Origin: Prorocentrum cordatum
Lineage: Eukaryota; Sar; Dinophyceae; Prorocentrales; Prorocentraceae
Reading direction: 5' to 3'
Assembly: GCA_963575745.1 (NCBI GenBank)
Contig: CAUYUJ010010380.1
Coordinates: 63,501 to 127,500, forward strand
Length of the DNA: 64,000 nt
Each line of letters opens with the position of its first letter. Within the stretch, counting starts at the first letter, position 1. The translations under genes were made by a program, and so were the position numbers. The notes under the pieces are model-generated. The model made no database searches and was not told the origin of the DNA. It was given only the letters and a program-made list of their open reading frames with translations. Positions 16,566-29,573 of the stretch are shown piece after piece.

Positions 16566-18540
16566 TTTTTTGAGTTAACATCCGTTGATTTGATCTGCGT
16601 CGCTTTGCACTGTTTTGATATAGCTATCAATGATTATTTGCCATATGTCGTGCTGTGTTGCAACGTGATGTATTTCAAGTTCCTCAAATTGTGCTTGCAC
16701 TTCAGGGGTCTTACTTGCGCTTCTACGGACTTGGGTGAGTGCCCCAAGAATCCGCCACGTTCCGCCCTTTGCCGCCTACGGGCATGCCGAGGATTCGCCA
16801 CATTGCCGCCTGCGTGAGGATACCGAGGATTCCCCACGCTGCTGCCCGCTGCCGCCCGCGAGGTTGTGCCGATGATTCGTCGCGTTGCCACCGGTTGACT
16901 CCTCGTTACCGCTATACCACATGGCTTGCATTTGAAAGTGTAACAACTCATTGTTTGGGGTCCACGTTGGTGAACATGCAGATGCTTTCCATGGCGAAGC
17001 CTTGCACTGTGCTGCCAACTCGGCACATTACATCCATTCGCGATGTGCATAGCTTTGCATTGCATTGGGTCCCATTGAATGCGCATGGGTGCATCAAAAT
17101 CCGTCATACGTATCCGTTCCGTCCGCATAGTTAGTAGAAGTGCACATCCAAATCATGGTCAGGATCTTTGTCGGTACCCTCTTAGATTGCAGCTGTGCGT
17201 TGGTCAGATGCAAGGCTTGGTGTAACCTAAGAGCCCAGAGTGCACACGTGGTTCTAGTGTGCGTGTATAAATATATTCATATATGTATACGCTCCAGCTG
17301 ACATTGCGCGAATGTAGGGAGGACTTGCCAACATGTTGGCTCATCAGTGGGGTATGTAATACCTTGTGTGCACACACACACACCTTTGGCATGCAGTTCG
17401 CACTTACAAGTGTGTCACATGTGTGCCAACTCACTGCGAGTCCACGTTCGCATGTTCTCCGGCTCGTTGTGCTTCTTCGTGGTTCTTCCTTGTTTGATTT
17501 TTTTGCGCAGCCGTTTCCGCAGGGAGTTGAAGCACACCAATTGCACGGAGGCCGACCTCGATGAGTTAATGACTTACATCTGCAACAGCTCACCGTCTGA
17601 GGCCTTCCTGCGCCCCCCCTGTACATTTCTTTTTGCCGACTCGGTCGTCCGCGTGTGCCTTCGGTGGAGCAGTTGCACGTCAGCGCAGTCCTCCTGAGCC
17701 CGCCCTCAGCTGAACATGCGAACGCAGCAGCGCTTGTCGAGGGCATCGCAGTAAATCAGCACAGTAGTTTCAGGTGCTGTTGGCATTTCTGTTCAGATCG
17801 CCGCTGCGACTGCATATCATGGATTTCTCGGGCTTCCGTTTCGGCGTCCGTTCTTGGCAGTTGTTGCGCGACCATGCAGTCGCGAAGTTGGTGTCGTTCT
17901 CGTCCACATGGATGCCCAATTCGTTGTGCATACGACGGCGGCATGCGCATTGGCATCACGAATCTGAGCACATAAGATATTATTCGCTATTCGTAGGCAT
18001 TGCGCATGGGGAGCAGGACATGTAATCGAGTGTGGAGGAATTGCTAGCTAGGAGGCTTGCGCGCCTTCCCAACTCGCTGAGGGGTGAGTCCAGGCTGGCA
18101 GTAGAAGTCAGCCGATCGCGCTCGAACGGCCCCTGATCCAGCAGAACAGGACCCTCATACCCTCGAGAAAGCACTCTGGTATCCCAGGAACGGGGGCGGC
18201 GGCGGCGGGCGACACGTCAGCAAGTGCCAGCGCCTCCCAAAGACCTCCAACGCGTTGATTTTTGCAGATGCACAGGTCCGTGGAGCTCTCGAGCTCCTCC
18301 CAAGGGGCCGGCTGTTTGTTTTGAATCGTGTTTGGACGGTCTTGTGGTCCCGACAGCGGCCCCGAAGGGCCGACATGGCGAAGGGTTGAGCCTAGTTTCA
18401 TTATGATGGACGCCTGTGTCCAGGGTCCACAAATCACTCTGCAGGAAGGTGTCCAGGGGTGCGATTGTAGGCCCAGGTTGTTTGGGGACGACTCCTTCCG
18501 TGGCGCCGAGAGCGCCCCTGGAAGCCCAGAAAGGCCAAAC
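16566..18540. other. Non-coding DNA
   Basis: No gene is recognised. About 16735-16900 holds loosely repeated GCCGAGGATTCGCCAC-like units of about 45-50 bases. A short CA run lies near 17373. The remaining frames are short and do not resemble any family. Confidence 0.5.
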
Positions 18541-19745
18541 ACTAGCTTGGCGAAGGACTCAACCATATGCAGCTGTGAGTGCCGTAACGGAGTGTATCGT
18601 TTTCGGTAAAGCTCCCGATAGGGCGAAGAAACATCTGAGATGAGCCGACGTGGGGATGCAACTGCATGCGAACCCTGCAGCTGGGGCCCTTCTGGGGAAA
18701 CGGACCGTGTGAGGGATGCGCCGGAATTGGGTGTGGAGCTGCGTGGCCTGCGGGGGGGCTTCCTATGGGGCCACAAACCGTGTGATGGGGTGCGACGAAA
18801 TCGGGGTGGAACTGCATGCGAACTTTCCCACTGGAGCTTTCGGTGGAGCTCCATGGGACTACGAACCGTGTGAGGGGTGCGCCAAAATGGGGTGGAACTG
18901 CATGCGAACTTTCCCACTTGGGCCTTCGGTGGAGCTCCCTATGTGACCACTAACCGCGTGAGGGGTGCGCCGAAATGGAGAATGGAATTGCATCCGAACT
19001 TTCCCACCGGGGCCTTCGGTGGAGCTCCCTAGGGGGTCACGAACCGTGTGAGGGGATGCGACGAAAGGGAGGTGGAATTGCATGCGAACGTTCCTACTGG
19101 GGACTTCGGTGTAGCTCCCTACGGGGCCGCGAAACGCGTGAGGGGCGCGCCGAAGGGGAGTGGAACTGCATGCGAACTTTCCCACTTGGGTCTTCAGAGG
19201 AGCTCCTTAGCCGAATTGGGGGGTGGAATTGGTGCAAACTTTCCCACCGGTGCCTTCGGTGGAGCTCCCCATGGGACCACGAAACGTGTGTGGGGTGCGC
19301 CGAAATGGCGGTGGAACTGCATGCAAACTTTCCCACTGGACCCTTCGGAGGAGCTCCCTATGAGGCCACGAACGGTGTGAGGGGTGCGCCGAAATGGGGG
19401 GTGGAACTGCATACGAACTTTCCCACTGGGCCCTTCGGTGGAGTTCACTAGGGGGCCTAGGGGGCCACGAGCCGTGTGAGGGATGTGCCGAAATGGGGGT
19501 TGGAACTGCATGCGAACTTTCCCACTCGGGCCTTCGGTGGGGCTCCCTATGGGGCCACGAAACGTGTGAGGGGTGTGCCAAAATGGTTGACTGGTTCGGA
19601 GGGCAGAGGCAGGGATCGGAGGAGGAAGGGGAGGGAGGAGGGGGAGGGGGCAGCGGGAGGAGGAACGCGGGGCTCTGTCTCTTCAAAACGGGGACCCAAC
19701 ACCACAGGATAGTTGGGAACGTGGGAACCACTATACTGAGATCCG
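18541..19745 (+). repeat. Composite satellite element copy 1 (89-bp units)
   Basis: It starts with a module containing CAACCATATGCAG, then about ten diverged units of ~89 bp. Each unit has GTGCGCCGAAATGG, GGAACTGCATGCGAACTTT, CTTCGGTGGAGCTCC and GGGGCCACGAA. A 3' module of about 150 bases follows, with GGGCAGAGGCAGG, a G/A-rich tract and TGTCTCTTCAAAACG...CCCAACACCA. The same modular order recurs at 40125-41345 and, shortened, at 38100-38465. Open frames across the array are by-products of the repeat. Confidence 0.88.
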
Positions 19746-22256
19746 ACGTTGCGAAGAAGTTCCAACATCGGGAAAATCACGATCGGAGCCCCGGACCCAA
19801 TTTTTCTGTACGATGTTTTAAGCCGGATCGATTTGTGAGGGTCCCGGGGCCCGAAATTAAGCGAAAGCGCCCGTTGTGACAAGATCGGAACGCCAGGGTC
19901 TCAGGGTAACCTCGAGCCTCGTAGCAGAAAAGCAGATCGGCCGCCTCGCCTCCCCCCTTCGGTCCCGTGGCGCTCGCGCCCAGGCGGCGCCTGCGCCTGC
20001 GCCCTCGGCTCCTCGAGCCTCGACCGACGATCACGTCCGACGACAGTGTCCGTCGACGACCGACGACGACCACGACCACGACCACGACCGCGACCACGAC
20101 CACGACGACGACCACGCCGCCGACGCGCCAAGGATGGCTCCAGCCCCTCGCCGCCGGAGACGGAGGACCGCCCTCCCCGCCGCCGCTGGGCCGCCTCCGC
20201 AGGGGCACTCGGGGCCCCGGCGGCAGCTACGGGCCGCCATCCGGGCCGCGTGCCGCCCGTGCCCCGCGGGCCCTGCTGCAGGGCCTCCTGTGATCGGGCT
20301 CGGTGCGAGTCGGTTCGCCAGCTGTGGCCGCGGTTCGGATTCGATCCCGTGCGGCTCGATTCGCCGGCATCGGCCAGGATCAGCCGGAGCCGGGATCGGT
20401 GATCCGATCCCTTGTTGAAAGTGGGTGCTGTCAGATTTCCAGATTCCCATCTGCGTTGGGCGCCCTCCTGCTTCAAGGATCGCGTGAGTTCCTCCCTTGC
20501 TTCCTATTCAGGGGCGCGGAAACCGAATCCATGTGCAGCGCTGCCTGTCCACTTCTTCCGAACGAGACGTGCCTCGACACCTCGACCCCCAGCTTGGCAT
20601 CTCCCGGACGTGTGCATTTTTCTCGCGAGCACCATCGAGGAGCATCTGGGGTCACCTTGCGAACGAAATACGCGCACGAAATCGACACACGCACAGGGAG
20701 TGGACGTCAGAGAGATGGCCAGCCAGACCTCGGGGGGATTCATTTGCTCGATCCTGGTGTTTTTTCTCTCTAAGTATTGGCCTCCCTGGGTTCCGTTTTC
20801 GGGCCCCAGGGGCCATCAGAATCTCGGCAGCGTGCATATCGGACCATGTTACGAAAAATCCACGCACGAAATCGAAAAGTGCACGGGAAACGGACGTCCG
20901 AGCGATGGCGAAGAATACGACCCAGAATGAAAAGCGGTCTCCGGAGAAGGGATCGGGAGCCCGGGGCCCGCGGATTGACGCAATTGCATGCGGGGTATGA
21001 CTCCATGTGGAGTACGATGTTATCCACGTTGGCGTCTTCGATGCATCTCCGACGTCGACGATGCATCGCCGATCCACTGGCGATGCATCGGCGATGCTGC
21101 GCGATCCTCCGACCCCGTCTACTCGGACCCCATTCGGGAGGCCTCCAGGGCTGCCTCTGGGGATGGGGTCGGCAGCCCCGTGGCCGCGGATGGGCGCAAG
21201 GGCACCGTCGGGCGCCTGAGTATCGGACCCTCGTTGCTTCGATGCACGCCGGTCGTTGAGAACGTGGGTGCTTTGGACCCGCTGATCCCAGTCTACTCTA
21301 GCCACCTTCCTACTTCAAGAGTCGAGCGTTTTTCCCCGTTCCCTCCCCTGCAGGGTGCGGGCGGAAGCCCAATCTACTTCCAACGCCTTCCTGCTTCATG
21401 CTTCGACCCACTTCTTCAGACCGACGTGTACGCGTTGCTTCGGGACCTCGATGCATGCGGGAAGATTTGAGCCGAGCTTCTTGTCCCACCTTGATTATTC
21501 ACCTTCGCCGCGCGCTCGCGGCGCGCACAAGCCCGCCGTTCTGAACGGCAAGACGGTCCCCAGCGACCAGGTCATCACCTACGAGCAGTTCGAGGCTGGC
21601 CGCCCTCCGCCCTTCCCCTCGAGCTCTGGCCAGAGGAGGGAGGAGGTCCTTTTCCTCCTCAGAGGGAGGAGGACGACAACGAGGTTGCTCCTCGATATCG
21701 GCATCCCGAGGAGCCGCTTTAGGACGTCAAAAGCTGATCTTGACTATAGCAGTGGCTGCGTGTGTCGCAGGGGTTATCCGCACAGCGCTTTTGTCCTTCT
21801 GTTCCTCCTCCCCTCCTCCTCGTCCTCCTCATCAGCTTTCGCTCGCATTTGCGTACCGAATTTCGCGACATGTTTGTTTCGTGCTGACGCGCCGAGGAAA
21901 TGTTGCCTGAGACCGGCCTAATCTCGCCTCTGTGTGTGAGGGAAAAAAGAGCATTCAGGCAGGATGGGCCCCGAAAGGATTCCAGGGTTTGGATTTGGGT
22001 GGACTTGGGTCGGAGGAGGAGGAGGACGAGGAGGGGGAGGAAGACGAGGAGGAGGGAAGAGGAGGAGGAGGAGCGAGGAGGGAGGGCGGAAGGACCGCAG
22101 GGGGCAGGTGGCGGCGGCAGGAGGCTCAACGTTCCAGGTTCCTACAGCGTGTTTCGCCCTTATGTTGGCCTCGGGGGGGGCTTCTAACCGCCACGGCCGG
22201 GTCCGCCTCGAAATTCGGATCAGAACGCGCTCTAAGATACGTCAAGTGGTCGGCTC
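19746..22256. other. Non-coding DNA with simple repeats
   Basis: No gene is recognised. 20040-20130 is a (CGACCA)n-like tract. 20670-20716 and 20859-20905 are an imperfect direct repeat (CGCACGAAATCG...GGACGTC). 21060-21089 is an 11-bp perfect inverted repeat (GATGCATCGCC) with an 8-base spacer. 22010-22075 is GGA-rich. Confidence 0.5.
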
Positions 22257-22355
22257 TTGAGGAGAGGGAGGAGGAGGAGGAGGAGGAGGAGGAGGAGGAG
22301 GAGGAGGAGGAGGAGGAGGAGGCGGAGGAGGAGGAGGAGGAGGAGGAGGAGGCGG
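22257..22355 (+). repeat. (GGA)n microsatellite
   Basis: Almost pure GAG/GGA triplets interrupted by two GGC units. Both strands give long homopolymer frames (Glu or Ser/Pro), which are not genes. Confidence 0.9.
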
Positions 22356-24624
22356 AGCCACGGCGCATCGCCAGACACCAAAGGCACGCACTGGGACAGT
22401 CGAAGTCACGCAGGCATGCCTTTCCCCGAGCACCTGCCGTCTGTCCAATCCGCAGCTCCTTGGTTCAATGCCGTTTCCAGCGCTGTGGCATGTGGCCTGC
22501 ATGCCTACAACCATTCCATGGTGCCAGTGAGCAGTGTTCAATCGCCGGTGCATACCACCGTTTCCAAAGCCGACTTCGAACATGTAACTCTGGCAGCTCT
22601 CCTTGGGGATGCCGCTGAGAACCTGGTCGAATCAGGCGGAAGCAATTACGATTCCGCCACCCTTTTGCATGTCCGGGGCGTCGCCACTTTTCCATGAAGG
22701 CCTGGGCCATCCATTCGCGCCGTACGCCACAGCAGAAGAATTCTTTACGACTGCGGCTTTTCTGATTCGCACACCTTCTCTTGGAGGCCATTGGGTAGCT
22801 TTGTCAGCGCGCGCGGGCGCCCGCGGATTCCGAGCGGCCGCTGCGACAGTCCTGCCGCACATTTCGTCGCATCCTTCTCCACGCTATGCAGAGCAGGTGG
22901 ACGCGAAACAAATTCTGGCCATCTGCGCTTTCGAAGCATCCCGAGCCGTTTCTCGACAGCGGTAGCGTCTCTTGATCGGAGCTCCTGGACACCAAGATTT
23001 CGCTGTTCGTTGAGCGTCGCCTCGCACGCACGCGCGGGCATCGTGGAACCATACGTTGCGGCGCCAACGATAGTTGCGGCTTATTGAGACCATTTTCCAC
23101 CGTTGTGCATTGTTGTTAGATGCGCTCGTTTCTGCGCGCCCGCTGCACCGACGCGCAGGGGTCTGCTCTCTCTGGTAGTCGCGTGGTTGCGCGCCAGAGT
23201 GGGTGAATCTTCACGCGTCGTGCAGTGCCGCGTCCTTCGCGCACGGAGTGCCCCGTGAGTTAGAAGTGCGGTGGCAGTGGCTGATTATTTGCTGAACAGT
23301 GGAGCGCGCTCATGGCAAAGTTCAGGGCGCTGCTCGCGCCCCCGAACCCGGAAAAGCAGGGCCTATTTCATTCGCGTGCGCCGCGTCGCTTGCACGTGAC
23401 GGGCCGTACGTAGGTAAGCCAAAACGCTGTTGAAGTATAGTTGGACGCGCGCGTGCGCTCGCATGTCGCCTCCTATTGCAGTCCACGGGGCCTCCCGCAT
23501 CGTCGATCGCTGCTGCATGATACGCCCCGGACGTGCTCTGACGATACCCTCTGGCATATCTTCGCCAATCTGGGGCCTTACGGGTCATCGCGGGAGCCAG
23601 GCGGACCGTGCGGGAGACCCCCCATCGGTCTAATAATATGTCACTGCGTGATTCCTGGAAAATTTCACGCGGGGTCCTGCTTCGACTGTTGGGGACAGCG
23701 CTTGGCCTGTTCAGGGGATGCCCCCATCATCCCCAGTGCCTTCGAGTCACGCGCGGAAGTTCTCGCTTCAGTTGACCTCAGGTTTTTGTTTCTTTGTTTG
23801 TTCAGGGCCCTTTAGCGGGATCTTCGAGCCATTCTTGAAACCGCCCTTCCTCCCTCTTCCCGCCTTCTTGCCGAACGTTATTGCCTTCGGTCGTGTTGGC
23901 GTGCTAACGGCATCGCTGCTGTCGCGTCCCCCCTGTTGCCCCGTCCCCTCTATCTCCTCCCAACCATGCCCCCCCCTCCCCTTCCTCTCATTTTCGTCCT
24001 TTACCTCTCGCCCCCCCTCCCTCCCCCTTCCCCGCTCCCCGTTGTTGTGTCCTCCTCATCCTATGTGCGCGCATGGCCATCTTGCTCGGCGCGACAAGAG
24101 GGGGCGAGGCCAGCGACGAGGAACGTCAGGCGGAAGTGGGAGTGGGAGGACGAAAATGAGGGGGAGAAGGATTACTACAAATCTGATGGAATGATGGCCG
24201 CCAAAAGGAAAACAAACTGATGATGTGAATGACTAGGAAGACAAGGAGCAGGAGCAGGAGGAAGACGAGGTGAAGAAGGGGTACGTGCGCACCTCTTGAA
24301 CAACGGTTTGGCCCTGATGGCGCCAGCCAGACGTGGACACCCCTCTTTTTATGTAAGGGCTCCTCCTTTTCCTCCTCTTCCTTCTCCTCCACCCCCAGTC
24401 TCATAACGGACCCAGGGAAGCGCAGCGCGGGTCGAACGAGCTTCTGGCGGCGCCCACGCGTTGGCGGGATCTCCAACTTCAATTGCCGCAGGTCTTTCGA
24501 CCCGAAGGAGTTCCATAATCGCTCCCATGCACTCCTCGTAAACAGTTTGCCGAACGAGTTCCTTGGATGTGACTCGAACCTAAGCGCGCGTGAAGCGCGT
24601 GCGTGGTCTTAGTATGTCAGTGCG

Positions 24625-24630
<6 letters not shown>
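22356..24630. other. Non-coding DNA
   Basis: No recognisable gene. About 23820-24060 is strongly pyrimidine-rich (CCCTCCC, CCTCTC). Some frames exceed 100 codons but have no motif or repeat-free composition that would support them. Confidence 0.45.
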
Positions 24631-24660
<30 letters not shown>

Positions 24661-25107
24661 GTTGGGGGGTGAGATCGCAGTGGGACGGAGACCCCCAACC
24701 GGGACATCGTTTCGTTTCGTTCGTGTCGCGCGTGCGGGCGAGGCGAAGATGCGTGGGCTCGCGAGAGGAATGAACCCGCCGTTGGTGGGGCGAAGTCAAG
24801 ACAAATGATTATACCCCGTCCGTCCGTCCGTCCGGCGGTGGCCCTGGCGGTGTCCCGCGGTGTCCCGTGTTGTCCCGTGGTGTCCTGTGGTGTCCGCCGT
24901 TGCTGGGGCGAAGTCAAGGCAAATGATTATCCCCCGCCCGCCGTCCGTCCGCCGTCCGGCGGTGGCTCGCGGTGTCCCTCGGTGTCCTGTGGTGCCCCGT
25001 GGTGTCCCGTTGAGTAAGTTCGATAGTGAGATCGATTGTGTCAGATGTTGGTTCCCCCCCTCTCCCCCCCACAACCGCCTTATCACCCGAAGGGTGGTCG
25101 TATAAGA

Positions 25108-25173
<66 letters not shown>

Positions 25174-25175
25174 GT
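24631..25175. repeat. AT microsatellites and GTGTCC minisatellite cluster
   Basis: (TA)n runs lie at about 24631-24655, 25109-25132 and 25148-25173. Between them is a direct repeat of about 117 bp (from GGGGCGAAGTCAAG at 24788 and at 24904, each followed by AAATGATTAT, CCGTCCGTCC and GGTGTCCC-type decamers). Confidence 0.85.
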
Positions 25176-25295
25176 ATCTCGTTTCCAGCGCAGCCACTTG
25201 TTTACACGCAGCGATGTGGTCAGCGAGCCTGACCAAGACCACATATCCGCCGGCCGTTCCTACCACCAACCACCGACCACCTACGACCTACGACC

Positions 25296-25555
<260 letters not shown>

Positions 25556-27360
25556 CACGATAACATACCATCACAGATCGTATCCACTTCATTGTCGTCC
25601 GCAATCTCCAATCAGGGATATTATGTGCAGGCTTCGAATCGCGGCCGAGACCACATGTTCCGCGTGTCGATTACGTCACGGCCATACCTCCTCTAACTTG
25701 CATAATCTCATATATCATTTTCTGCGAACCGAATCAGGAGATGTAATTGTAGCGTCCTGTGCTACTCGCACGCCTTCTTACACAGCCAGGCCGGCATGCA
25801 GCAAGACCAATACCACATGTTCCGCCTGGCGCCCACATCGCGTTCATCTCTTACCATGGTTGTTATTAAACATACTTTGTTTTGTGATCGTGATTTTGGG
25901 AATATGTCATTACCCACTCGGTGTTGCCAGTTCGTTTTCGATGCAGCCGGTCATGAGTATTACGTTCCAGGTGCATCGGTGTTTTGGATCCTTCCTGACT
26001 CTCGTGAGGTCCAGCCTTGTCGCCAACCAGGTGCAGCAACCTATTATAGCCTTCAGCTGATCCCATGTGCTTCAATTGTTTTTGCGATTGCGCTCGCACC
26101 GTTGTCCACCTACGCAGCGATCCGATCATGCGTTTGGGTTTGTTGGTCGATGTCTTTGACGTTGCGAGACTCTGTGTATCAAAGCTCGGTTAACTAAACA
26201 AGCGAGGAGGAAAGATGGGATGATAAGGAAAGGAGGAGCAGCGAAGGTAGCAAGCGGACAAATAATCAGGCGCAACGATTTGGGGGCGATCGTCGAGGCA
26301 GAGGTGGCCGCGCAAGCGGCGGGGTCCGGCGAGAGAGGTGCGCCAGAGGAGGAGGTGGGATGGAAGACGAGGAGATCTCGCCTCCGCAATCGACTCCCAA
26401 ACTTGTCGTGGAGTGAGTTCTGGCTGGCCAGAATGCGAATTTGATTATGGTCATGCCGACAATGGCGCGCCCAAGGAGGACCAGGAATTGCGAAAACGCG
26501 TCCATTCTAGAATCTTGATCTTTAGTCCTCTGACATCCGATTCCCCCCCCCCATGAGCGCCAGGCGTGGTACACGAAGTCCCTCTTCTTCCGCGAGAAGC
26601 TTAGCAAGCAGGAGCGCATACCTCTACTCCAGCCAGCCTCGGGAAACGGAGTGCGAGGGCGAGGTCGGTGTCTTGCATTCTTGCTGGACCTGTTGGGGAC
26701 GCCCTCGTCGCCACAAGTGGATGTCCTGTCTGGCCGGAGCGCACCTTAGGCCCCAGGGCCATCGAAACACTGCCAAGGATGAAGGCCAGCACCGGGGTGG
26801 GGTCACGAACTTTGGGGGCCCACGTAACGAAATCGTGATGTCGGAGGTATGGGATGGAGTGGAGGGGGCAAGGAAGGAGGAAAGGAAGGGGGAGGGGGGC
26901 AAGGAGGGAGGGGGATGACGAGAGGGAAGGGGGGAGGAAGGCGACTGGCTGGATGGATGGATGCGGGAGGGGGGAGCCCGGCTGCAGGAGCGCGAGCTCA
27001 ATGCGGAGGAAGCCTGCGAGGAGGGGCTCAGTTTGGAAGCTCCAGAAGACAGGCCCCTTGGGAGGGCGGGGCGGCCAGGCCGCCTCCTTCATTGGCTTTC
27101 GGCGACGGCGGAGATGAGTGATTTGGGTTAGTTTTGGGCCCCTTCTGCTTTCTGCCTCTTTCATCACCAGCATCACTGTCAGGACAAATACGAGTACCTA
27201 TTTCGACCAATTCATATGGCGCCCCTCTGTTTAGAACGGCCGCTTCTAGCCAGCTAATGAATTCTTGGGGGCGCATCTGGCTAGACCAGGCCGTTCTAAC
27301 CAGCGGGGCCCTGACTTCTCAGATTCATCCGTCCCATCCGCAGGACCACCGTCACCATCA
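25556..27360. other. Non-coding DNA
   Basis: No gene is recognised. Two segments near 25650 and 25810 share CCACATGTTCCGC. 26850-26990 is a purine-rich G/A tract. Frames in this stretch carry no identifiable motifs. Confidence 0.45.
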
Positions 27361-27454
27361 AATTGTCATCATCGGTGACAGCACGATCACCAGCATCAGC
27401 ATCAGCATCATCATCAGCAGCATCATCAGCAGCATCAGCTTAATCATCATCATC
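27361..27454 (+). repeat. ATC/CAG-type microsatellite, left flank of Ngaro-like element
   Basis: CATCAG and ATCATC triplets run up to the edge of the B2 repeat. The same ATC-type microsatellite continues on the far side of the element at 33844-33901, so the element seems to have inserted into one microsatellite. Confidence 0.8.
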
Positions 27455-27526
27455 ATGACTCCGACTGCTCTTTTCCAGACCACTGCCTGCGGTGAACGAG
27501 TGATCATCTTCAAACCAAATCTGCCC
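27455..27526 (-). repeat. Split direct repeat B2
   Basis: Terminal copy of B1, separated from A2 by about 29 bases and bordered outside by ATC repeats. Confidence 0.93.
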
Positions 27527-27555
27527 CAGCTTTTTGGGGGTGGGAGGGGTTCGGG

Positions 27556-27624
27556 TGAACCAAAAAGCGCTATAGAGCGGAGAACGGATGACGAGGTCGG
27601 GTCATGGACGTGGGGCGCAAATAT
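27556..27624 (-). repeat. Split direct repeat A2
   Basis: Internal copy of A1 at the 3' end of the element, lying directly next to B1 as expected in the B1-A2-B2 block. Confidence 0.93.
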
Positions 27625-27694
27625 GACTCCGACTGCTCTTTTCCAGACCACTGCTTGCGGTGAACGAGTGAGCATCTTCAAACCAAATCTGCCC
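27623..27694 (-). repeat. Split direct repeat B1
   Basis: 72 bases beginning ATGACTCCGACTGC (+ strand) and ending AAATCTGCCC. It matches 27455-27526 with two substitutions. Confidence 0.93.
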
Positions 27695-27756
27695 TCAAAC
27701 AGAGCACCCGCATACAGCATTGTAGTGGCGAATTTCATTCGACGAATTTTATTGGT

Positions 27757-28592
27757 CTAGGTCTTGCTACAGGAAAACACCCCCGAGGCCCCCAAGTAAG
27801 AGGAAAGGGAGAGAAGGGAAGGGAGGAGGGAAAAGAGGAGAAAGCTGGCCACAGTTCGTGCACACGCAAGAGGCTGAGGGACGAGGCGATAGCCTTGGAT
27901 AGCACGAGGCACAGCTTCTCGGGGTAAACCTGCTTCTGACGTGTCAAGAATCCCCCTTTTTCCCGTGGGCCCGTCCAACTGATAGTGTGGTTTTCCTGAA
28001 AAGCTGCAAGTCCCCTTGCCATGGCATCTGGCTGCATCCAAGGTAGGACATTTGATGTTAAACAAGTTGAGACGAGTACGAGCTCTCCACGGCGTGCCGA
28101 AAGCGCAATCGTCAATGACATAAGGCGTGCACTCGGGACGCCGCATCATAGCTGGACGTTGGTGGCCCAGCCACAAGTAGGACTGAGTTGGGTTTTCTTC
28201 ACCACAGGGTAGCCCTCGCTGGATACAAGCGTCTAGGAGAACGTCGGAACGATGTGCAAGCACGTTACCTTCAGAGGCTGTCACCTGATCGCGTGAATCA
28301 AGACTCGGGAGGCCAAGGGGGTATTCAGGACTGCGCAGCCGATGGGGAAGACGAGACCACTGCGGAGCACGGCGAGCAATCGTGAACGACTGACACGCAG
28401 TGCCTGCCCAGATTCCCAACACAAGACCCGAGCGGATCCAGCCGAGCAAGGTGTTGAAAACGTCAGTGTTCAACAAGTCGTGAGCAGGCCCATGGCAGAT
28501 ATCGATGCATACGACCGCGACGCTGAGATCGGCAAGTGAGGAAGCCAGGCCTCCCGCCCTTGAGAACAAGTCTAAGAAAATCCTGCGGCCGT
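27757..28592 (-). CDS. C5-DNA-methyltransferase-like module of Ngaro-like element
   Basis: About 278 codons at the end of the frame that also carries RNase H. FLDLFSRAGGLASSL matches the SAM-binding motif I of cytosine-C5 methyltransferases. GTACQSFTIARR corresponds to the catalytic PCQ motif with the Cys kept but Ala for Pro. CGEENPTQSYLW corresponds to the ENV motif, here ENP. The C-terminal part (DDCAFGTPWRARTRLN) resembles a target-recognition segment, though I cannot assign it. Methyltransferases captured by retroelements have been described in dinoflagellates; the role could be methylating element or host DNA. Alternatively it may be an inactive SAM-fold relative. Confidence 0.7.
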
Positions 28593-29573
28593 GCGGCTGC
28601 GGCTGTGCAAGAGCCCGGCGCAGTGCACGGCGAAGGGCGTGATGCCGCGGTCGACCAGCGCCGAGATCTGGTTTCTCACCGCCGCGGAAAGCTTGCCGAG
28701 CTGCAAGGAGACCCGCGCGTGCTTGTCGTAGTGCACGACGCTCCGGAAGCTGCGCCAGTAGTGGCCCCTCTGCTGCACCTCGACCAGCGAGCGCGCTCGA
28801 ACCAGACGATCGTGGCTGGCGCCCCCGCGCCGCAGCGCGTAGAGGCTCGGCTCGATGCAGGAGACCCCCGCGTGCTCCACGGCCAGCGCGAAGGACCGGT
28901 ACAACTGCCTCGAGCTGACGTTGAAGAAGGGCTCCCCGCTCGCGCGCCCGCCCTGCAGCGCCTGCAGCACCGGGATGAGCGGACGGCGGCGGTCCAGGTC
29001 GAGGAGCACGCTCAGGTCGAACACCTGGGTCTTGGACGGCCGGCCCAACTCCTCCACGTGGACGCAAAAGCCCCAGGGCGCCCCTTGGCCCCGCGACGCG
29101 GTAGGCGGCACCAGCTGCCCAACTGTGAGGCTCAGGAGCTCCGAGGGGCGCATGTACGTCTCGAACATGACGATGATGGCGAGGGCCCCCACAGGGCACT
29201 CGGGCAGCATCGCCCACGCCAAGGCCAGCACGACGCCCCAGGGCAGAGGTGGACGACTGTGAGCTGGCTCCAGCTGGCGCCAGCCCGGCATGGCCGCATG
29301 CGCGCCGGGGAAGACTTGACGCAGTGGGCCGCCCAGCGCGGCCTGGGCCCACACCACGGCGGCCAGCAGTCGGGAAGCCAGCGCCCGCGACCAGCCCTCG
29401 CCCCGCACCCGCGCCACGAAGTTGAGGAGGAGCGAGTCCCACTGCGGGCCCGACAAGGTGGGCAGCGGTCGCCGCCCCAGAAAGTCGGCCAGCGGCTCCA
29501 GCACGTCGCAGTAGCCCGCCTGCGTCGCCGGGCGGGCGCGCTCCTGCTGCAGACCGGTCAGCAGCGGGGCCAA
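28572..29573 (-). CDS. Tyrosine recombinase of Ngaro-like element
   Basis: About 333 codons. The N-terminal core-binding part (RPATQAGYCDVLEPLADFLG) is followed by the catalytic domain: ETYMRPSELLSLTVGQL with the first Arg; SLYALRRGGASHD with the second Arg (the usual His of HxLR is Tyr); QQRGHYWRSFRS with the His; and VVHYDKHAR with the candidate nucleophile Tyr. This enzyme would insert a circular cDNA intermediate without target duplication. The frame ends in TAAGFS, overlapping the start of the methyltransferase-like module in another frame by about 20 bases. Confidence 0.85.
   Translation of the reverse strand: MAPLLTGLQQERARPATQAGYCDVLEPLADFLGRRPLPTLSGPQWDSLLLNFVARVRGEGWSRALASRLLAAVVWAQAALGGPLRQVFPGAHAAMPGWRQLEPAHSRPPLPWGVVLALAWAMLPECPVGALAIIVMFETYMRPSELLSLTVGQLVPPTASRGQGAPWGFCVHVEELGRPSKTQVFDLSVLLDLDRRRPLIPVLQALQGGRASGEPFFNVSSRQLYRSFALAVEHAGVSCIEPSLYALRRGGASHDRLVRARSLVEVQQRGHYWRSFRSVVHYDKHARVSLQLGKLSAAVRNQISALVDRGITPFAVHCAGLLHSRSRTAAGFS

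Noticed and set aside
18640-19511. Overlapping frames of 75-160 codons in both strands of the satellite arrays
   Set aside because: The 89-bp units generate similar peptides in all frames; unit length is not a multiple of three and there is no codon-position bias visible.
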